Made by a program: the position numbers and the translations under genes. Of a stretch of 63,059 bases of DNA, positions 9,246 through 19,311 are shown in pieces (the first letter of the stretch is position 1; each line of letters begins with the position of its first letter). Where the stretch lies: positions 1 to 63,059 of the forward strand of contig JAFMCI010000006.1 in NCBI GenBank assembly GCA_017857855.1. The letters are read 5' to 3'. Source of the stretch: Bacteroidia bacterium (GTDB lineage: Bacteria > Bacteroidota > Bacteroidia > NS11-12g > UBA9320). A model generated the notes under the pieces. The model worked only from the letters and a program-made list of their open reading frames with translations. It was not told the origin of the DNA and searched no databases.

Positions 9246-9738
9246 ACGCTTTACCTTCATATTCGCATTAATGATGCTTCTGAATTCATGTGGTTTTTAT
9301 GGCTTTAGTGGAACATCTATAGATCCTAAAGTGAAAACGTTCTCTGTTTCTTTTTTTGAGAATAGTGCTCCTATAGTTTCTCCATTATTAAGTCAAACGA
9401 TTACGGAAAAGTTAAAACAAAAGTTTATATCTGAAACCAGTTTAAGTATCACAGAAAATGAGGGAGATTTTAAGTTTTCGGGGAATATTACGGGTTTTAC
9501 AGTGGCTCCAATATCTGCACAAAATACAGATAACGCCTCGCTCAATAGATTGACGATTACAATAAATGTAAAGTTAGTCAGTGATAAAGATCCCAAGAGT
9601 GCTTTTGAACAATCATTTACTAATTTTCAGGACTTCGATGCTGCTAGAGATTTTAGTCAAGTTGAAACGGAATTGGTTAATGATATTTCGGATATGCTCA
9701 TACAAACTATTTTCAATAAAGCTGCAATCAACTGGTGA
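9229..9738 (+). CDS. lptE: LptE-like LPS assembly lipoprotein
   Basis: This 169-residue lipoprotein has a signal peptide ending in the lipobox LNSCGFYGFSG (Cys21), then an LptE-like domain in which G-T-S-I-D-P and VKTFSVSFFEN open the fold. In this phylum the protein sits in the outer membrane with LptD and helps insert LPS. Assignment rests on the family's typical start (CGxYSFSGxS-like) and on synteny: the order sigma-54 regulator, lptE, TPR protein, secG is widely conserved in Bacteroidota. The stop codon overlaps the next start as TGATG. Confidence 0.85.
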   Translation: MKSIIKRFTFIFALMMLLNSCGFYGFSGTSIDPKVKTFSVSFFENSAPIVSPLLSQTITEKLKQKFISETSLSITENEGDFKFSGNITGFTVAPISAQNTDNASLNRLTITINVKLVSDKDPKSAFEQSFTNFQDFDAARDFSQVETELVNDISDMLIQTIFNKAAINW

Positions 9739-10856
9739 TGGCTTCCTTAGAAATATCATCCTATGTGCAAAAGCTCGACGAGCTAGGTGAAATAGAAATT
9801 GCAGCCTTAGCTACTGAAGTAAAAAATAAGCCGTGGTGTTCAAGTTACCGTATGCTGCTAGCACGTGCTTATGCCAACGAAAATTCATATCTAAAAAATA
9901 AAACGCTACGTTTGGCTGCAACATATTCTGGCCGTAGAGAGCAGCTTTTTGAGTTGATGCATACTCCGTCACTGATATTGAATACAGCTAAAGAAAGTAA
10001 GGTCGAAAAGGAGGATAAGGTATTATTTTATGAGGAATCAAACGACGTTGATGAGGTTGTAGCGGCTATGGATTTGTCAGTTGAGGAAGAAATTCACCTT
10101 GACGACCAAGCTATCTCAGATTTGGATTCAGAGGTGAAAGATCATTCGGTAGAAGAAGAACTAATAGAATCAATATTAGAAGACATTGAGATTGTCAATG
10201 CTAATGAAAGCTTTCCAGAAGAGGAAATTGTTATAGCCTCAGAAATGGTTCAGGTTCCAGATTTGGAGCAATATATAGAAATATCGGATGAAACGTTGGA
10301 GATAGAAACGGAGGATAACCACAAAACCAGTGTGGACTTCGATTCGATCGTGGTATATGACCCCATAAAAGAGCTGTCTTCTATAGAAAAACCGAGGGAT
10401 AATAAAAGGGTGGAAATACCATTTGACACGGTTATTTATGACCCTGAAAAGGAACTTAGTAGGATTATTGAAGAGAAAGCCACACACGATACCAAGGAGC
10501 ATGATTTCTTATATTGGCTTAATAATATTGATCATGATGATGTAGTTATTGCAAAGTCCAAAGAAAACTTCAAATCACCAGATAAGGTTCAGGAATTATT
10601 AGATCAGTTTTTGGCCACAAAGCGTTCTCGACCAATAAAAAACGCAACATTTTATAATGTAACGGCAAAAGCAGAAGAAAGCATACACGACAATATGGAT
10701 GTTCTAAGTGAAACATTAGCAAGTCTTTATGTGAAACAAGGGCATTTAGATAAGGCTAAACTTGCCTATGAGAAATTAAGTTTGCAAAATCCTAGTAAAT
10801 CAGCGTATTTTGCCGCCCGAATAACGAAGATAGAACAACAACAAAAAGAAATTTAA
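9738..10856 (+). CDS. Conserved TPR-like protein, acidic linker
   Basis: This is a protein of about 372 residues with no signal peptide. The N-terminus is helical (SYVQKLDELGEIEIAALATEVKNKPWC). The middle, about residues 100-240, is very acidic and low in complexity, with two copies of a degenerate motif of the type V-V/I-Y-D-P-x-K-E-L-S. The C-terminus (about 310-370) looks like a TPR (LSETLASLYVKQGHLDKAKLAYEKLSLQNP). I chose ATG 9738 over GTG 9735 because it forms a TGATG overlap with lptE. Its position between lptE and secG suggests an envelope-linked scaffold, but the function is unknown. Confidence 0.75.
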   Translation: MASLEISSYVQKLDELGEIEIAALATEVKNKPWCSSYRMLLARAYANENSYLKNKTLRLAATYSGRREQLFELMHTPSLILNTAKESKVEKEDKVLFYEESNDVDEVVAAMDLSVEEEIHLDDQAISDLDSEVKDHSVEEELIESILEDIEIVNANESFPEEEIVIASEMVQVPDLEQYIEISDETLEIETEDNHKTSVDFDSIVVYDPIKELSSIEKPRDNKRVEIPFDTVIYDPEKELSRIIEEKATHDTKEHDFLYWLNNIDHDDVVIAKSKENFKSPDKVQELLDQFLATKRSRPIKNATFYNVTAKAEESIHDNMDVLSETLASLYVKQGHLDKAKLAYEKLSLQNPSKSAYFAARITKIEQQQKEI

Positions 10857-10859
10857 AAT

Positions 10860-11243
10860 ATGTTTACAACATTCATCATACTAGCGAGCATTTCTGCTGT
10901 ATTATTAATCTTAGCAGTACTTATTCAAAATCCCAAAGGTGGAGGAATTGCAGCTAATTTTTCTGCAGCCAACCAAATAGCAGGAGTCAAAAAAACAAAT
11001 GAATTTATTGAAAAAGCTACTTGGACTTTAGCGATTGCAATGTTTGTTTTAGCTCTCGGAAGTAGATTTGTATATACGCAAACGGTAGAAGAGCAAAATG
11101 CATTCTTAGAGAGAGTTGCTGAATCAGCAACGATTTCAGAGCCAGCACCTGCTGCCGGCGTAACCTCACCTCAAGTTACTGAGGAGGCTCCTGCCTCTGC
11201 AGAAACTGCAACTGAAGGTCAAGACGCAGCATTACCAGAATAA
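10860..11243 (+). CDS. secG: Preprotein translocase subunit SecG
   Basis: This 127-residue inner-membrane protein has two transmembrane segments (about residues 2-20 and 55-73) joined by the conserved cytoplasmic loop QNPKGGGIAANFSAANQIAG, typical of SecG. It assists SecYE during export. The C-terminal tail after residue 80 is an Ala/Pro/Glu-rich extension, common in this phylum. The gene starts three bases after the TPR gene and is followed by a strong terminator, so it closes the regulator-lptE-TPR-secG operon. Confidence 0.93.
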   Translation: MFTTFIILASISAVLLILAVLIQNPKGGGIAANFSAANQIAGVKKTNEFIEKATWTLAIAMFVLALGSRFVYTQTVEEQNAFLERVAESATISEPAPAAGVTSPQVTEEAPASAETATEGQDAALPE

Positions 11244-11275
11244 TATTATTTAAAGGAATTATTCCTTAAAGATGA

Positions 11276-11305
11276 GGCAGTATTTACGGATACTGCCTTT
11301 TTTTT
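11276..11305 (+). terminator. Rho-independent terminator after secG
   Basis: An 8-bp perfect stem GGCAGTAT/ATACTGCC with a 6-base loop is followed by eight T residues. A smaller palindrome (AAGGAATTATTCCTT, about 11253-11267) lies just upstream. This separates the secG operon from groES-groEL. Confidence 0.9.
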
Positions 11306-11445
11306 GTCAAAAATGGCACGACAAAACGTTTAACTGACTTTTGGGCATACCTATTTGTCCTTTGGAGTGTAAAATTGTCCTTTTTTCGCTGTGGCATAGA
11401 GTGTGAAGATGTAGAGTTGTAACAATAAATTATTTATTAAATAAA

Positions 11446-11715
11446 ATGAACATAAAACCATTATCAGACAGAGTTGTGGTAGAGCCAGCAGCAGCTGAAA
11501 CTAAAACTGCAGGCGGTATCTATATTCCGGATACTGCAAAAGAGAAGCCTCAAAAAGGAACTGTATTAGCAGTAGGGCCAGGTAAAGTAGATGAGCCAAC
11601 CACCGTAAAGGTAGGGGACGTTGTATTGTACGGTAAATATTCTGGTACAGAGCTAAACGTAGAAGGTAAAGATTTATTAATTATGAGAGAATCGGATATT
11701 CTCGCTATCATTTAA
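11446..11715 (+). CDS. groES: Co-chaperonin GroES
   Basis: This is an 89-residue GroES. The mobile loop is present ([19 protein letters not shown]), as is the core GTVLAVGPG and the C-terminal strand [13 protein letters not shown]. It caps GroEL and is followed by groEL after 27 bases. The 200-base upstream region after the secG terminator must hold the heat-shock promoter. I found no CIRCE-type inverted repeat there. Confidence 0.97.
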   Translation: MNIKPLSDRVVVEPAAAETKTAGGIYIPDTAKEKPQKGTVLAVGPGKVDEPTTVKVGDVVLYGKYSGTELNVEGKDLLIMRESDILAII

Positions 11716-11736
11716 TCATTTTAAAATTTAAGTTAG

Positions 11737-13377
<1,641 letters not shown>

Positions 13378-13411
13378 TTAGCACCATTTGCCTCTAGGCA
13401 TTTTAAAATAC

Positions 13412-13446
13412 AAAAGGAGCAGGTCGTTTGACATGCTCCTTTTTTT
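13412..13446. terminator. Bidirectional terminator between groEL and the peroxidase gene
   Basis: Inverted repeat AAAAGGAGCA/TGCTCCTTTT (13412-13421 and 13434-13443) is followed by a T-run on the plus strand. Its complement ends in TTTTG on the minus strand. It sits between convergent genes and probably serves both. Confidence 0.88.
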
Positions 13447-13455
13447 AGTTAAAGT

Positions 13456-13935
13456 TTAGGAAAATAGATTTTTAATATCTGCCTCAATCGTAGCAGGTTT
13501 TACGGTGGGCGCATAACGCTTTACAACTACACCTTGTTGATCTACTAGGAACTTAGTAAAGTTCCATTTGATGGTCGAAAACAAAAAACCGCCTTTTTCT
13601 TTTTTTAGAAATTTGAAAATAGGATGTGCATTGGGGCCGTTTACATCTATTTTTTCGGAAAGGGGAAAAGTAACACCATGATTTACCAAACAAGATTGTA
13701 CCATATTTTCATTGGTTTCAGGTTCTTGCCCTGCAAACTGATTGCACGGAAACCCCAACGTAATAAGTCCCAAATCTTTGTAGGCTTGATGTAGTTTTTC
13801 AAGACCTTCAAACTGAGGGGTCAATCCGCATTGAGTAGCGGTATTTACAATTAAAACAGGCTTACCTTTATAGTCTGCCATGTTTATTTTTTCGCCACTG
13901 GGTGTTTTTGCAGTTAGATCGTAGAATGTGTTCAT
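13456..13935 (-). CDS. Glutathione peroxidase-family peroxidase
   Basis: This 159-residue thiol peroxidase has the family tetrad visible: Cys36 in TATQCGLTPQ, Gln70 in AGQEP, and Trp124/Asn125 in KWNFTKFL. Cys82 may act as the resolving cysteine. Bacterial members of this cysteine type usually take electrons from thioredoxin rather than glutathione to reduce hydroperoxides. No signal peptide is present, so it is cytoplasmic. It lies 44 bases downstream of the YwbE-like gene in the same direction. Confidence 0.93.
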   Translation of the reverse strand: MNTFYDLTAKTPSGEKINMADYKGKPVLIVNTATQCGLTPQFEGLEKLHQAYKDLGLITLGFPCNQFAGQEPETNENMVQSCLVNHGVTFPLSEKIDVNGPNAHPIFKFLKKEKGGFLFSTIKWNFTKFLVDQQGVVVKRYAPTVKPATIEADIKNLFS

Positions 13936-13979
13936 TGAATAGATAACAGCTAAAAGTAAGATTGGTTAGTATTTCTTTT

Positions 13980-14192
13980 TTAGGAAAAGTCATCTAGTGA
14001 GACAACGTGCTTCACTCGCCCTACTTCACCGGTTTCCAGCATGACTTTAATGCCGTGAGTATGTTGAGTAGATTTAGTTAAAATTCGTTTAACAAAACCA
14101 TCTGTAAGTTCGCCTGAGCGTTGGTGGTGTTTTTGTACAATTTCTACTTCTGCACCTATTTTAATGTTTTTTAGTAACTGACCTGTGAGCAT
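13980..14192 (-). CDS. YwbE-family small protein
   Basis: This 70-residue basic protein matches the YwbE family (DUF2196). It has I-K-I-G-A-E-V-E-I-V-Q-K-H-H-Q-R-S-G-E-L, then HTHGIKVML and GEVGRVKHV. The pattern looks like a small beta-barrel (KOW/SH3-like). The function is unknown. Its start lies 72 bases after the acyl-ACP desaturase gene stop on the same strand. Confidence 0.8.
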   Translation of the reverse strand: MLTGQLLKNIKIGAEVEIVQKHHQRSGELTDGFVKRILTKSTQHTHGIKVMLETGEVGRVKHVVSLDDFS

Positions 14193-14264
14193 TTTTTTAG
14201 GATATATGATGTAGGATTTGATACAGGCTATTGTGGTAAACAGTCCTAAATCTTAAATCCGATA

Positions 14265-15263
14265 TCATACTTGTGCGGCACCAATCCACTTGAATTCGTA
14301 TTCCTTTTCAGGTTCTTTCATACGGTCAGTAACGCGTTGTAATCTGTCGGGTAAAGCAACTAGATAATCACGTGCTTTTTCGCCTACATCAGATAAATCT
14401 CCCATACCTTCTATTTTCCAATCATTAATCAATGATTTTAATATGTCAATATAATCTTGAGCGGTATACACTTGTGTGCGTTGTGCGGCGTCAGAGAAAT
14501 GACTCCACAATTCACCTACTTTATCTCCGCTTTGACGCATAAAATGAGCTGGCATTACAATTTTACGACGCATCATATCTTCAAAAGCAGTCATCATTTG
14601 ATTAGGGTCTATTTCAAATATCCTTTGTACAAAAGCGGAATAAGCAGTTGCATGTCGTGCCTCGTCTGCTGCAATTATTCCATTTATTTTAGCCAGTAAA
14701 GCATTGCCAGATTGTTTCACTAAGGTTGCTACTCGTCTGTGAGAGATATTGGTAGCTAATTCTTGGAAACTGGTGTATACAAAATTTTTGTAAGGATCCG
14801 ATCCTGTGCCAATGTCAAAACCATCATTTATAAGGTGCTGAGTAGAAACTTCCATTTCGCGCATGTCTACTCGTCCACATAGGTAAAGGTACTTGTTAAG
14901 TAGGTCGCCATGACGATTTTCTTCAGCTGTCCAACCACGAACCCATTTACTCCATCCATTAGGCTCGCCATTGTTGTATTGTTGATTAACGCCATCAACA
15001 TCCATTAGCCAAGATTCATACGTAGGAAGCGCTTCCTCTGTTATCGTATCTCCTATTAATACAGTGAGCAAATCATAATTCATATCTTTAGCCAACTCTT
15101 GTATTTCTTTTATTTGGTCAATAAATTCGGGGTTACGAGAGTCAGGTAACAAATCTGAAGGTTGCCAATTGGTATCTATTGGTTTTAGATATTTATCTAA
15201 AAGCTCGTCCATAGATTTACCTATAGTCGACATTACTTCTAATCTTAAATCGAATAAACTCAT
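14265..15263 (-). CDS. Acyl-ACP desaturase (soluble di-iron)
   Basis: This 332-residue soluble desaturase belongs to the plant stearoyl-ACP Delta9 family. The two di-iron motifs are clear: EENRHG at about residue 114 and DEARHATAY at about 200. The enzyme introduces a cis double bond into acyl-ACP using O2 and reduced ferredoxin, here probably to adjust membrane fluidity. No ferredoxin gene is adjacent. It has no signal peptide, consistent with a soluble enzyme. Confidence 0.92.
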   Translation of the reverse strand: MSLFDLRLEVMSTIGKSMDELLDKYLKPIDTNWQPSDLLPDSRNPEFIDQIKEIQELAKDMNYDLLTVLIGDTITEEALPTYESWLMDVDGVNQQYNNGEPNGWSKWVRGWTAEENRHGDLLNKYLYLCGRVDMREMEVSTQHLINDGFDIGTGSDPYKNFVYTSFQELATNISHRRVATLVKQSGNALLAKINGIIAADEARHATAYSAFVQRIFEIDPNQMMTAFEDMMRRKIVMPAHFMRQSGDKVGELWSHFSDAAQRTQVYTAQDYIDILKSLINDWKIEGMGDLSDVGEKARDYLVALPDRLQRVTDRMKEPEKEYEFKWIGAAQV

Positions 15264-15415
15264 TTGTACCTACGAAAGTAAAATATTTGTTCAAGTAAAA
15301 CTCCTTAATTGCTAATTGTAAGTAGTAAAAATAATTAGTGTTTTAGCTTTTTAAGACTAATTTTACGTGACTTACAAATAGGATTAATGTCAAGTAAATC
15401 TAGTGCCTAAAAGAC

Positions 15416-15423
15416 TACCTTTG
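15416..15423 (+). promoter_or_regulatory. -7 box of the DEAD-box helicase gene
   Basis: TACCTTTG matches TAnnTTTG and lies eight bases before the ATG at 15432, which predicts a very short leader. Confidence 0.6.
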
Positions 15424-15431
15424 CATTATCA

Positions 15432-16673
15432 ATGAAGTTTGAAGAGTATAGACTGTCTAAAGAAGTAAAACGAAACTTGGAAGAGATGGGCTTCAAACGT
15501 CCTACAGATATCCAATTTAAGTGCTTGCCTCATATACAACGCGGTGAAGATTTATTGGCTATTGCTCAAACGGGGACTGGTAAAACTGCAGCATTTGCAA
15601 TTCCAATAATTGATAAAATACAACAGATTAAATATAAGGCATTTGAAAAAGGTGCATTTGTACGTGCTATAGTAATGGTGCCTACGCGCGAGTTAGCACA
15701 ACAGATAACACAAGTATTTAATCAGATTGGAAAGAACACAAAAGTAAAAGCACTTTGTGTTTACGGAGGAGTAGAGCAGGATCACCAGATAGCTAAACTC
15801 TTAGAAGGCATGGATATAATAGTTAGTACTCCGGGTAGAATGTTTGACTTAGTTAGTCAAGGTTATCTAAGTCTTAAAAAAATAGAGATACTCATTTTAG
15901 ATGAGGCAGATCAAATGCTTGATCTAGGTTTTGCAAAAGATATTGACGACTTGGTTAATAAGATTCCGGGTAAGAGACAGACTTTGTTCTTTTCTGCAAC
16001 AATTAGTCAAAAGATCAAACAGCAAGCGTATAAGATGGTGAGCAGTAATGCTATTCGTATACAGGTTTCGCCTAAAGATCCAGTAAGCAAAAATGTAAAT
16101 CATCAAATTGTTTTTGTAGAAATGGACGATAAGCGATTCTTCTTGAAGCGTTTAATTGAAGAAAATAAAGATAACAAGTTCTTAGTATTCGTTAGAACGA
16201 AGGTTAGGGCAGAGCGCGTAAAATCTGCTATGGAGCGTCTCGAAATAGATAGTGTCACCATTCACGGAGATAAAGAACAATCTGAAAGAGAGACAGCCTT
16301 ACTAGCCTTTAGAACCAATGCATGTAAGGTAATGATTGCCACGGATGTTTCAGCCAGAGGGATTGATATAGATGGGATAGATTTTGTTATTAATTATGAC
16401 ATACCTGAAGTGGCAGAAAATTATGTACATCGCGTAGGCAGAACTGGTAGGGGTAGAGCCAAGGGTAGAGCGATATCCTTTTGTGCGAAAGAAGAAAAAC
16501 CTTTAGTTGATGCAATTGAAGAATACACGACAGTGCCCATAACGAGAGCGACGGTAACAAAGGCGGAATACAATGAAACGATTGAGTTTGCTGACGATAC
16601 TAAGGATAACTGGAAGTCTCTTATGAACGGGGAAGAAAATAAAGTTAAGCCTAAGAAGAAAAAACGCAAGTAG
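15432..16673 (+). CDS. DEAD-box ATP-dependent RNA helicase
   Basis: This 413-residue helicase has the full motif series: Q motif (GFKRPTDIQ), motif I AQTGTGKTAA near residue 48, PTREL, motif II DEAD (ILDEADQML), SAT and HRVGRTGRG. It resembles the RhlE/DbpA-type helicases of ribosome assembly or cold adaptation. The basic tail KPKKKKRK after residue 403 probably binds RNA. It is expressed singly and converges on the alkane monooxygenase gene, with only 23 bases between them and no obvious terminator. Confidence 0.95.
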   Translation: MKFEEYRLSKEVKRNLEEMGFKRPTDIQFKCLPHIQRGEDLLAIAQTGTGKTAAFAIPIIDKIQQIKYKAFEKGAFVRAIVMVPTRELAQQITQVFNQIGKNTKVKALCVYGGVEQDHQIAKLLEGMDIIVSTPGRMFDLVSQGYLSLKKIEILILDEADQMLDLGFAKDIDDLVNKIPGKRQTLFFSATISQKIKQQAYKMVSSNAIRIQVSPKDPVSKNVNHQIVFVEMDDKRFFLKRLIEENKDNKFLVFVRTKVRAERVKSAMERLEIDSVTIHGDKEQSERETALLAFRTNACKVMIATDVSARGIDIDGIDFVINYDIPEVAENYVHRVGRTGRGRAKGRAISFCAKEEKPLVDAIEEYTTVPITRATVTKAEYNETIEFADDTKDNWKSLMNGEENKVKPKKKKRK

Positions 16674-16696
16674 ATCGTACAGAAACTTTACTTCAA

Positions 16697-17701
16697 TTAA
16701 ACCAATCTCTTATTCATCACCTTAAAAAATAATGGTGGTATTAAACTGAGTAACATCATACCGGGGTAGCCTGTAGGCAGCTGCAGTGATTTTTCTTTGC
16801 TTTGCAGTTCTGAGTATGTTTTTAGACTGTTTTCGTGGTGGTGACTATGTCGGGTCAATTCAAAGAGTAAATACCTGCCGAGGAGATGATCTGAATTCCA
16901 AGAGTGTATATCTTGCACCCGCTCGTAAGCAGACTCACTTATTTTATTTCGCAGCAAGCCATAATGTTCTATGTAGTTTATCGATTCTAGTAACAGTATG
17001 CCAAAGAACGCTGCTGATATATAATATAGTAAGGTAATAGTACCTAGCGTACACCAAATAACTACAATTAAAGCGGTCTGATATACCATATATTTTACCA
17101 TGTCATTATTCCATCGGAATACGGCTTTGTTTTCCCTAATCTGCGCATCATTTTCTAACTTCCAAGCAGAAATAAAACTATCGCGCACAGATCTCTTCCA
17201 AAAATTGAAGATGGTTTCATCTTTCCTTGCAGTTGCCGGGTCTTCAAGAGTGGCTACTCGCTTATGGTGACCTCTATTGTGTTCAATAAAAAAATGAGTG
17301 TATTGACTGCTCCAAAGCAAGAGTTGCGCAAGAAATTGGTCGAGTTTACTTTTTCTATGTCCTAGTTCATGTGCCATATTAATCCCAAAGATACCGTGCA
17401 ACATGCCCATCGCGGTTATTTTACCAACTATGGTTAGGGTATTGATGTCTTGTCCTATAGTAATTAAAAAGTAGATCAATAAACCAAAGTAAAGAGGAAC
17501 AATAGCATATAGAACAATGGTATAAGCTTTAACGGATTTGGGCTCGTTTAGCGAAGCGGAAGGTGGAATGACCAATTCTAGTATAGGAATTACTCCAAAA
17601 GAGAATATCACTAGGCTGTAGGTGCTAATTCCGGTAGTAGTTAATGAGTAATATCCAATGAGAATAAATACAAATGCCCCAAGATAACGAATGACTCCCA
17701 T
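16697..17701 (-). CDS. alkB: AlkB-type alkane 1-monooxygenase
   Basis: This 334-residue membrane di-iron hydroxylase has about six transmembrane helices. All histidine clusters are present: HELGH at 111-115, EHNRGHH at 140-146 and HSHHH at 285-289, plus the AlkB-specific NYIEHYG at 242-248. That motif separates AlkB from desaturases. The enzyme hydroxylates terminal C-H bonds of medium-chain alkanes or related chains and needs a rubredoxin donor. No rubredoxin or rubredoxin reductase is encoded in the window. It is shorter than Pseudomonas AlkB (about 400). It lies just after the terminator of the act operon; a weak box TATAATTG is five bases before the ATG. Confidence 0.88.
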   Translation of the reverse strand: MGVIRYLGAFVFILIGYYSLTTTGISTYSLVIFSFGVIPILELVIPPSASLNEPKSVKAYTIVLYAIVPLYFGLLIYFLITIGQDINTLTIVGKITAMGMLHGIFGINMAHELGHRKSKLDQFLAQLLLWSSQYTHFFIEHNRGHHKRVATLEDPATARKDETIFNFWKRSVRDSFISAWKLENDAQIRENKAVFRWNNDMVKYMVYQTALIVVIWCTLGTITLLYYISAAFFGILLLESINYIEHYGLLRNKISESAYERVQDIHSWNSDHLLGRYLLFELTRHSHHHENSLKTYSELQSKEKSLQLPTGYPGMMLLSLIPPLFFKVMNKRLV

Positions 17702-17721
17702 GAGTACAATTATACTAAAAA

Positions 17722-17755
17722 TAAAAGAGGCTCTGAATACAATTCAGAGCCTCTT
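17722..17755 (-). terminator. Terminator of the act operon
   Basis: A perfect 14-bp inverted repeat (17725-17738 and 17742-17755, arms AAGAGGCTCTGAAT/ATTCAGAGCCTCTT) with a three-base loop is followed, reading leftward, by TTTATTTTTAG. It lies downstream of actF and directly upstream of alkB, which it should insulate from read-through. Confidence 0.92.
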
Positions 17756-17776
17756 ACAAAATAGTTAACTTTTTAT

Positions 17777-19303
17777 TTAAACGCCTACATCGTGGTTGGC
17801 AGATTCAAGTAAATAAGGATGGTTTAATGGATATAGGTTTGCTTTACTTAATGAATGAAGCACAGTATAAATAAATATACCTGCAAATGCCATAGTAGTA
17901 CCTATTTCTAATAATCCAAAATCAGCTTTGTCTCCTACCGTACCAGGCATAATTAGTAGATACATATCTACCCAATGGCCTACTAAAATAGTTAGTCCTG
18001 CTGCCAATAGTACTTTAGGTGATCTTTTTGCACCTCTCATCATTAGCGTAAGAAATGGTATTAAGAAACACATAAACAAATTGATAAAGAATAATGGTTT
18101 AAAATGTGAGTTAAGTCTAGCTTGGAAATATACTGTTTCCTCAGGAAGGTTTGTATACCAAATAAGTAACCATTGACTTAAGAAGATGTATCCCCAGAAT
18201 ACACAAAATGCAAACATAAATTTACCTAAATCATGCACCACTTCATCTGATACCATTTCCATGTAGCCTTTTGACTTTAAGTATTGAAGTATTAGCATCA
18301 TTACCGAAAGGCCTGATACAAATGATATAGCAAAGTTATAAATGGAGAACATGGTAGAATACCAATGTGCATCCAGACTCATTATAATTAACCAAGAAAG
18401 TGCAGAAAATGAAAATGCAAAGAAGAAAATAAACGCAGCAGACCATCTTGTTGAATTTTTAAACATATCTAAGCCAGGAGTTTCATCTTCAGCAAGACTG
18501 TTTCTTCTTAATTTGGTTCTAATTAAATACCAAACGATAAGAACAAAAGGAACGAAGAAGAAAATAGAGGAGTTATTGAGTAACCAATGCTTACTCTCTA
18601 AAATAGCGTCATATCCTGCATCATTAGGATTTCCTGCTGCAGATCCATCAAAATATTGTACCCAATGATACAAAGTATCTTTGCCCAAAAATATAATAGT
18701 AAATAATAAAATAGAACCTACTAATAGGTAACTGCTTTGTGCTTCCATTATTCGCTTAAGCATAACCGCCCAGCCTGCATTAGCAACATAGTTTACGGCA
18801 ATAAAAAATAAAGCTGAAACCGCAAATAGCCAAAAATAGTAGCTGTTTAATAAAAGATTAGCCCAAACGCGTGTCATATAAGTTACTTCATGATGATTTC
18901 CATGAGCTTCGGCATGTTCAACAGAAGCATGAGCCCCTTCCTCATGAGCAACTTTAGCGTGATTTTCATCAGGAACAGATGGTACTTCAGGAACAGATGG
19001 TTCTTCAGGTGTAGATGGTACTTCAGGTGTAGATGGTACTGAACTATCTGAATTAGCTTCGGCTAATGCTAGGTGATGATCAGCATGTGCGTCTGGTGCT
19101 TCACTATTAGTAGCTTCTGCGTTGTGATCATTTACAGCATTAGTTACTTCTTCACGCGGTGAATCCCAGCTTTCCTTTGCTTGCATCGCGCCTACTCCAG
19201 CTAAAATTGCTCCTACTACAAACAGTAGAATAGGTATAAGTTTTATTCTCGTTGAGAAGTCAAATTTTTCTTGTCTTACTTCCGTAATTGTATGATGTCC
19301 CAT
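17777..19303 (-). CDS. actF: Alternative complex III subunit ActF (NrfD-like membrane subunit)
   Basis: This 508-residue inner-membrane protein is homologous to ActF, a quinol-side subunit of quinol:cytochrome c/HiPIP oxidoreductase. About ten transmembrane segments are visible, the first at residues 21-42. Between segments 1 and 2, residues 45-140 form an extended loop rich in His, Ala, Glu and Pro. This includes four six-residue repeats of the type V-P-S-T/V-P-E, encoded by an 18-bp minisatellite. It is the last gene of actABCDEF, nine bases after actE. No cytochrome oxidase gene follows, although cox genes often do in related genomes. Confidence 0.9.
   Translation of the reverse strand: MGHHTITEVRQEKFDFSTRIKLIPILLFVVGAILAGVGAMQAKESWDSPREEVTNAVNDHNAEATNSEAPDAHADHHLALAEANSDSSVPSTPEVPSTPEEPSVPEVPSVPDENHAKVAHEEGAHASVEHAEAHGNHHEVTYMTRVWANLLLNSYYFWLFAVSALFFIAVNYVANAGWAVMLKRIMEAQSSYLLVGSILLFTIIFLGKDTLYHWVQYFDGSAAGNPNDAGYDAILESKHWLLNNSSIFFFVPFVLIVWYLIRTKLRRNSLAEDETPGLDMFKNSTRWSAAFIFFFAFSFSALSWLIIMSLDAHWYSTMFSIYNFAISFVSGLSVMMLILQYLKSKGYMEMVSDEVVHDLGKFMFAFCVFWGYIFLSQWLLIWYTNLPEETVYFQARLNSHFKPLFFINLFMCFLIPFLTLMMRGAKRSPKVLLAAGLTILVGHWVDMYLLIMPGTVGDKADFGLLEIGTTMAFAGIFIYTVLHSLSKANLYPLNHPYLLESANHDVGV
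18972..19043 (-). repeat. 18-bp minisatellite (four units) inside actF
   Basis: Four tandem in-frame 18-base units (18972-18989, 18990-19007, 19008-19025, 19026-19043) differ at only a few positions. They encode the Val-Pro-Ser-rich repeat of the ActF loop. Copy number could vary without breaking the frame. Confidence 0.9.
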
Positions 19304-19311
19304 TCCTTCGT

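Noticed and set aside
11314..11328. A sigma-54-like -24 element TGGCACG upstream of groES
   Set aside because: The -12 half is wrong: the bases at the required spacing read AACG instead of TTGC, so the invariant GC is missing. I do not call a sigma-54 promoter.
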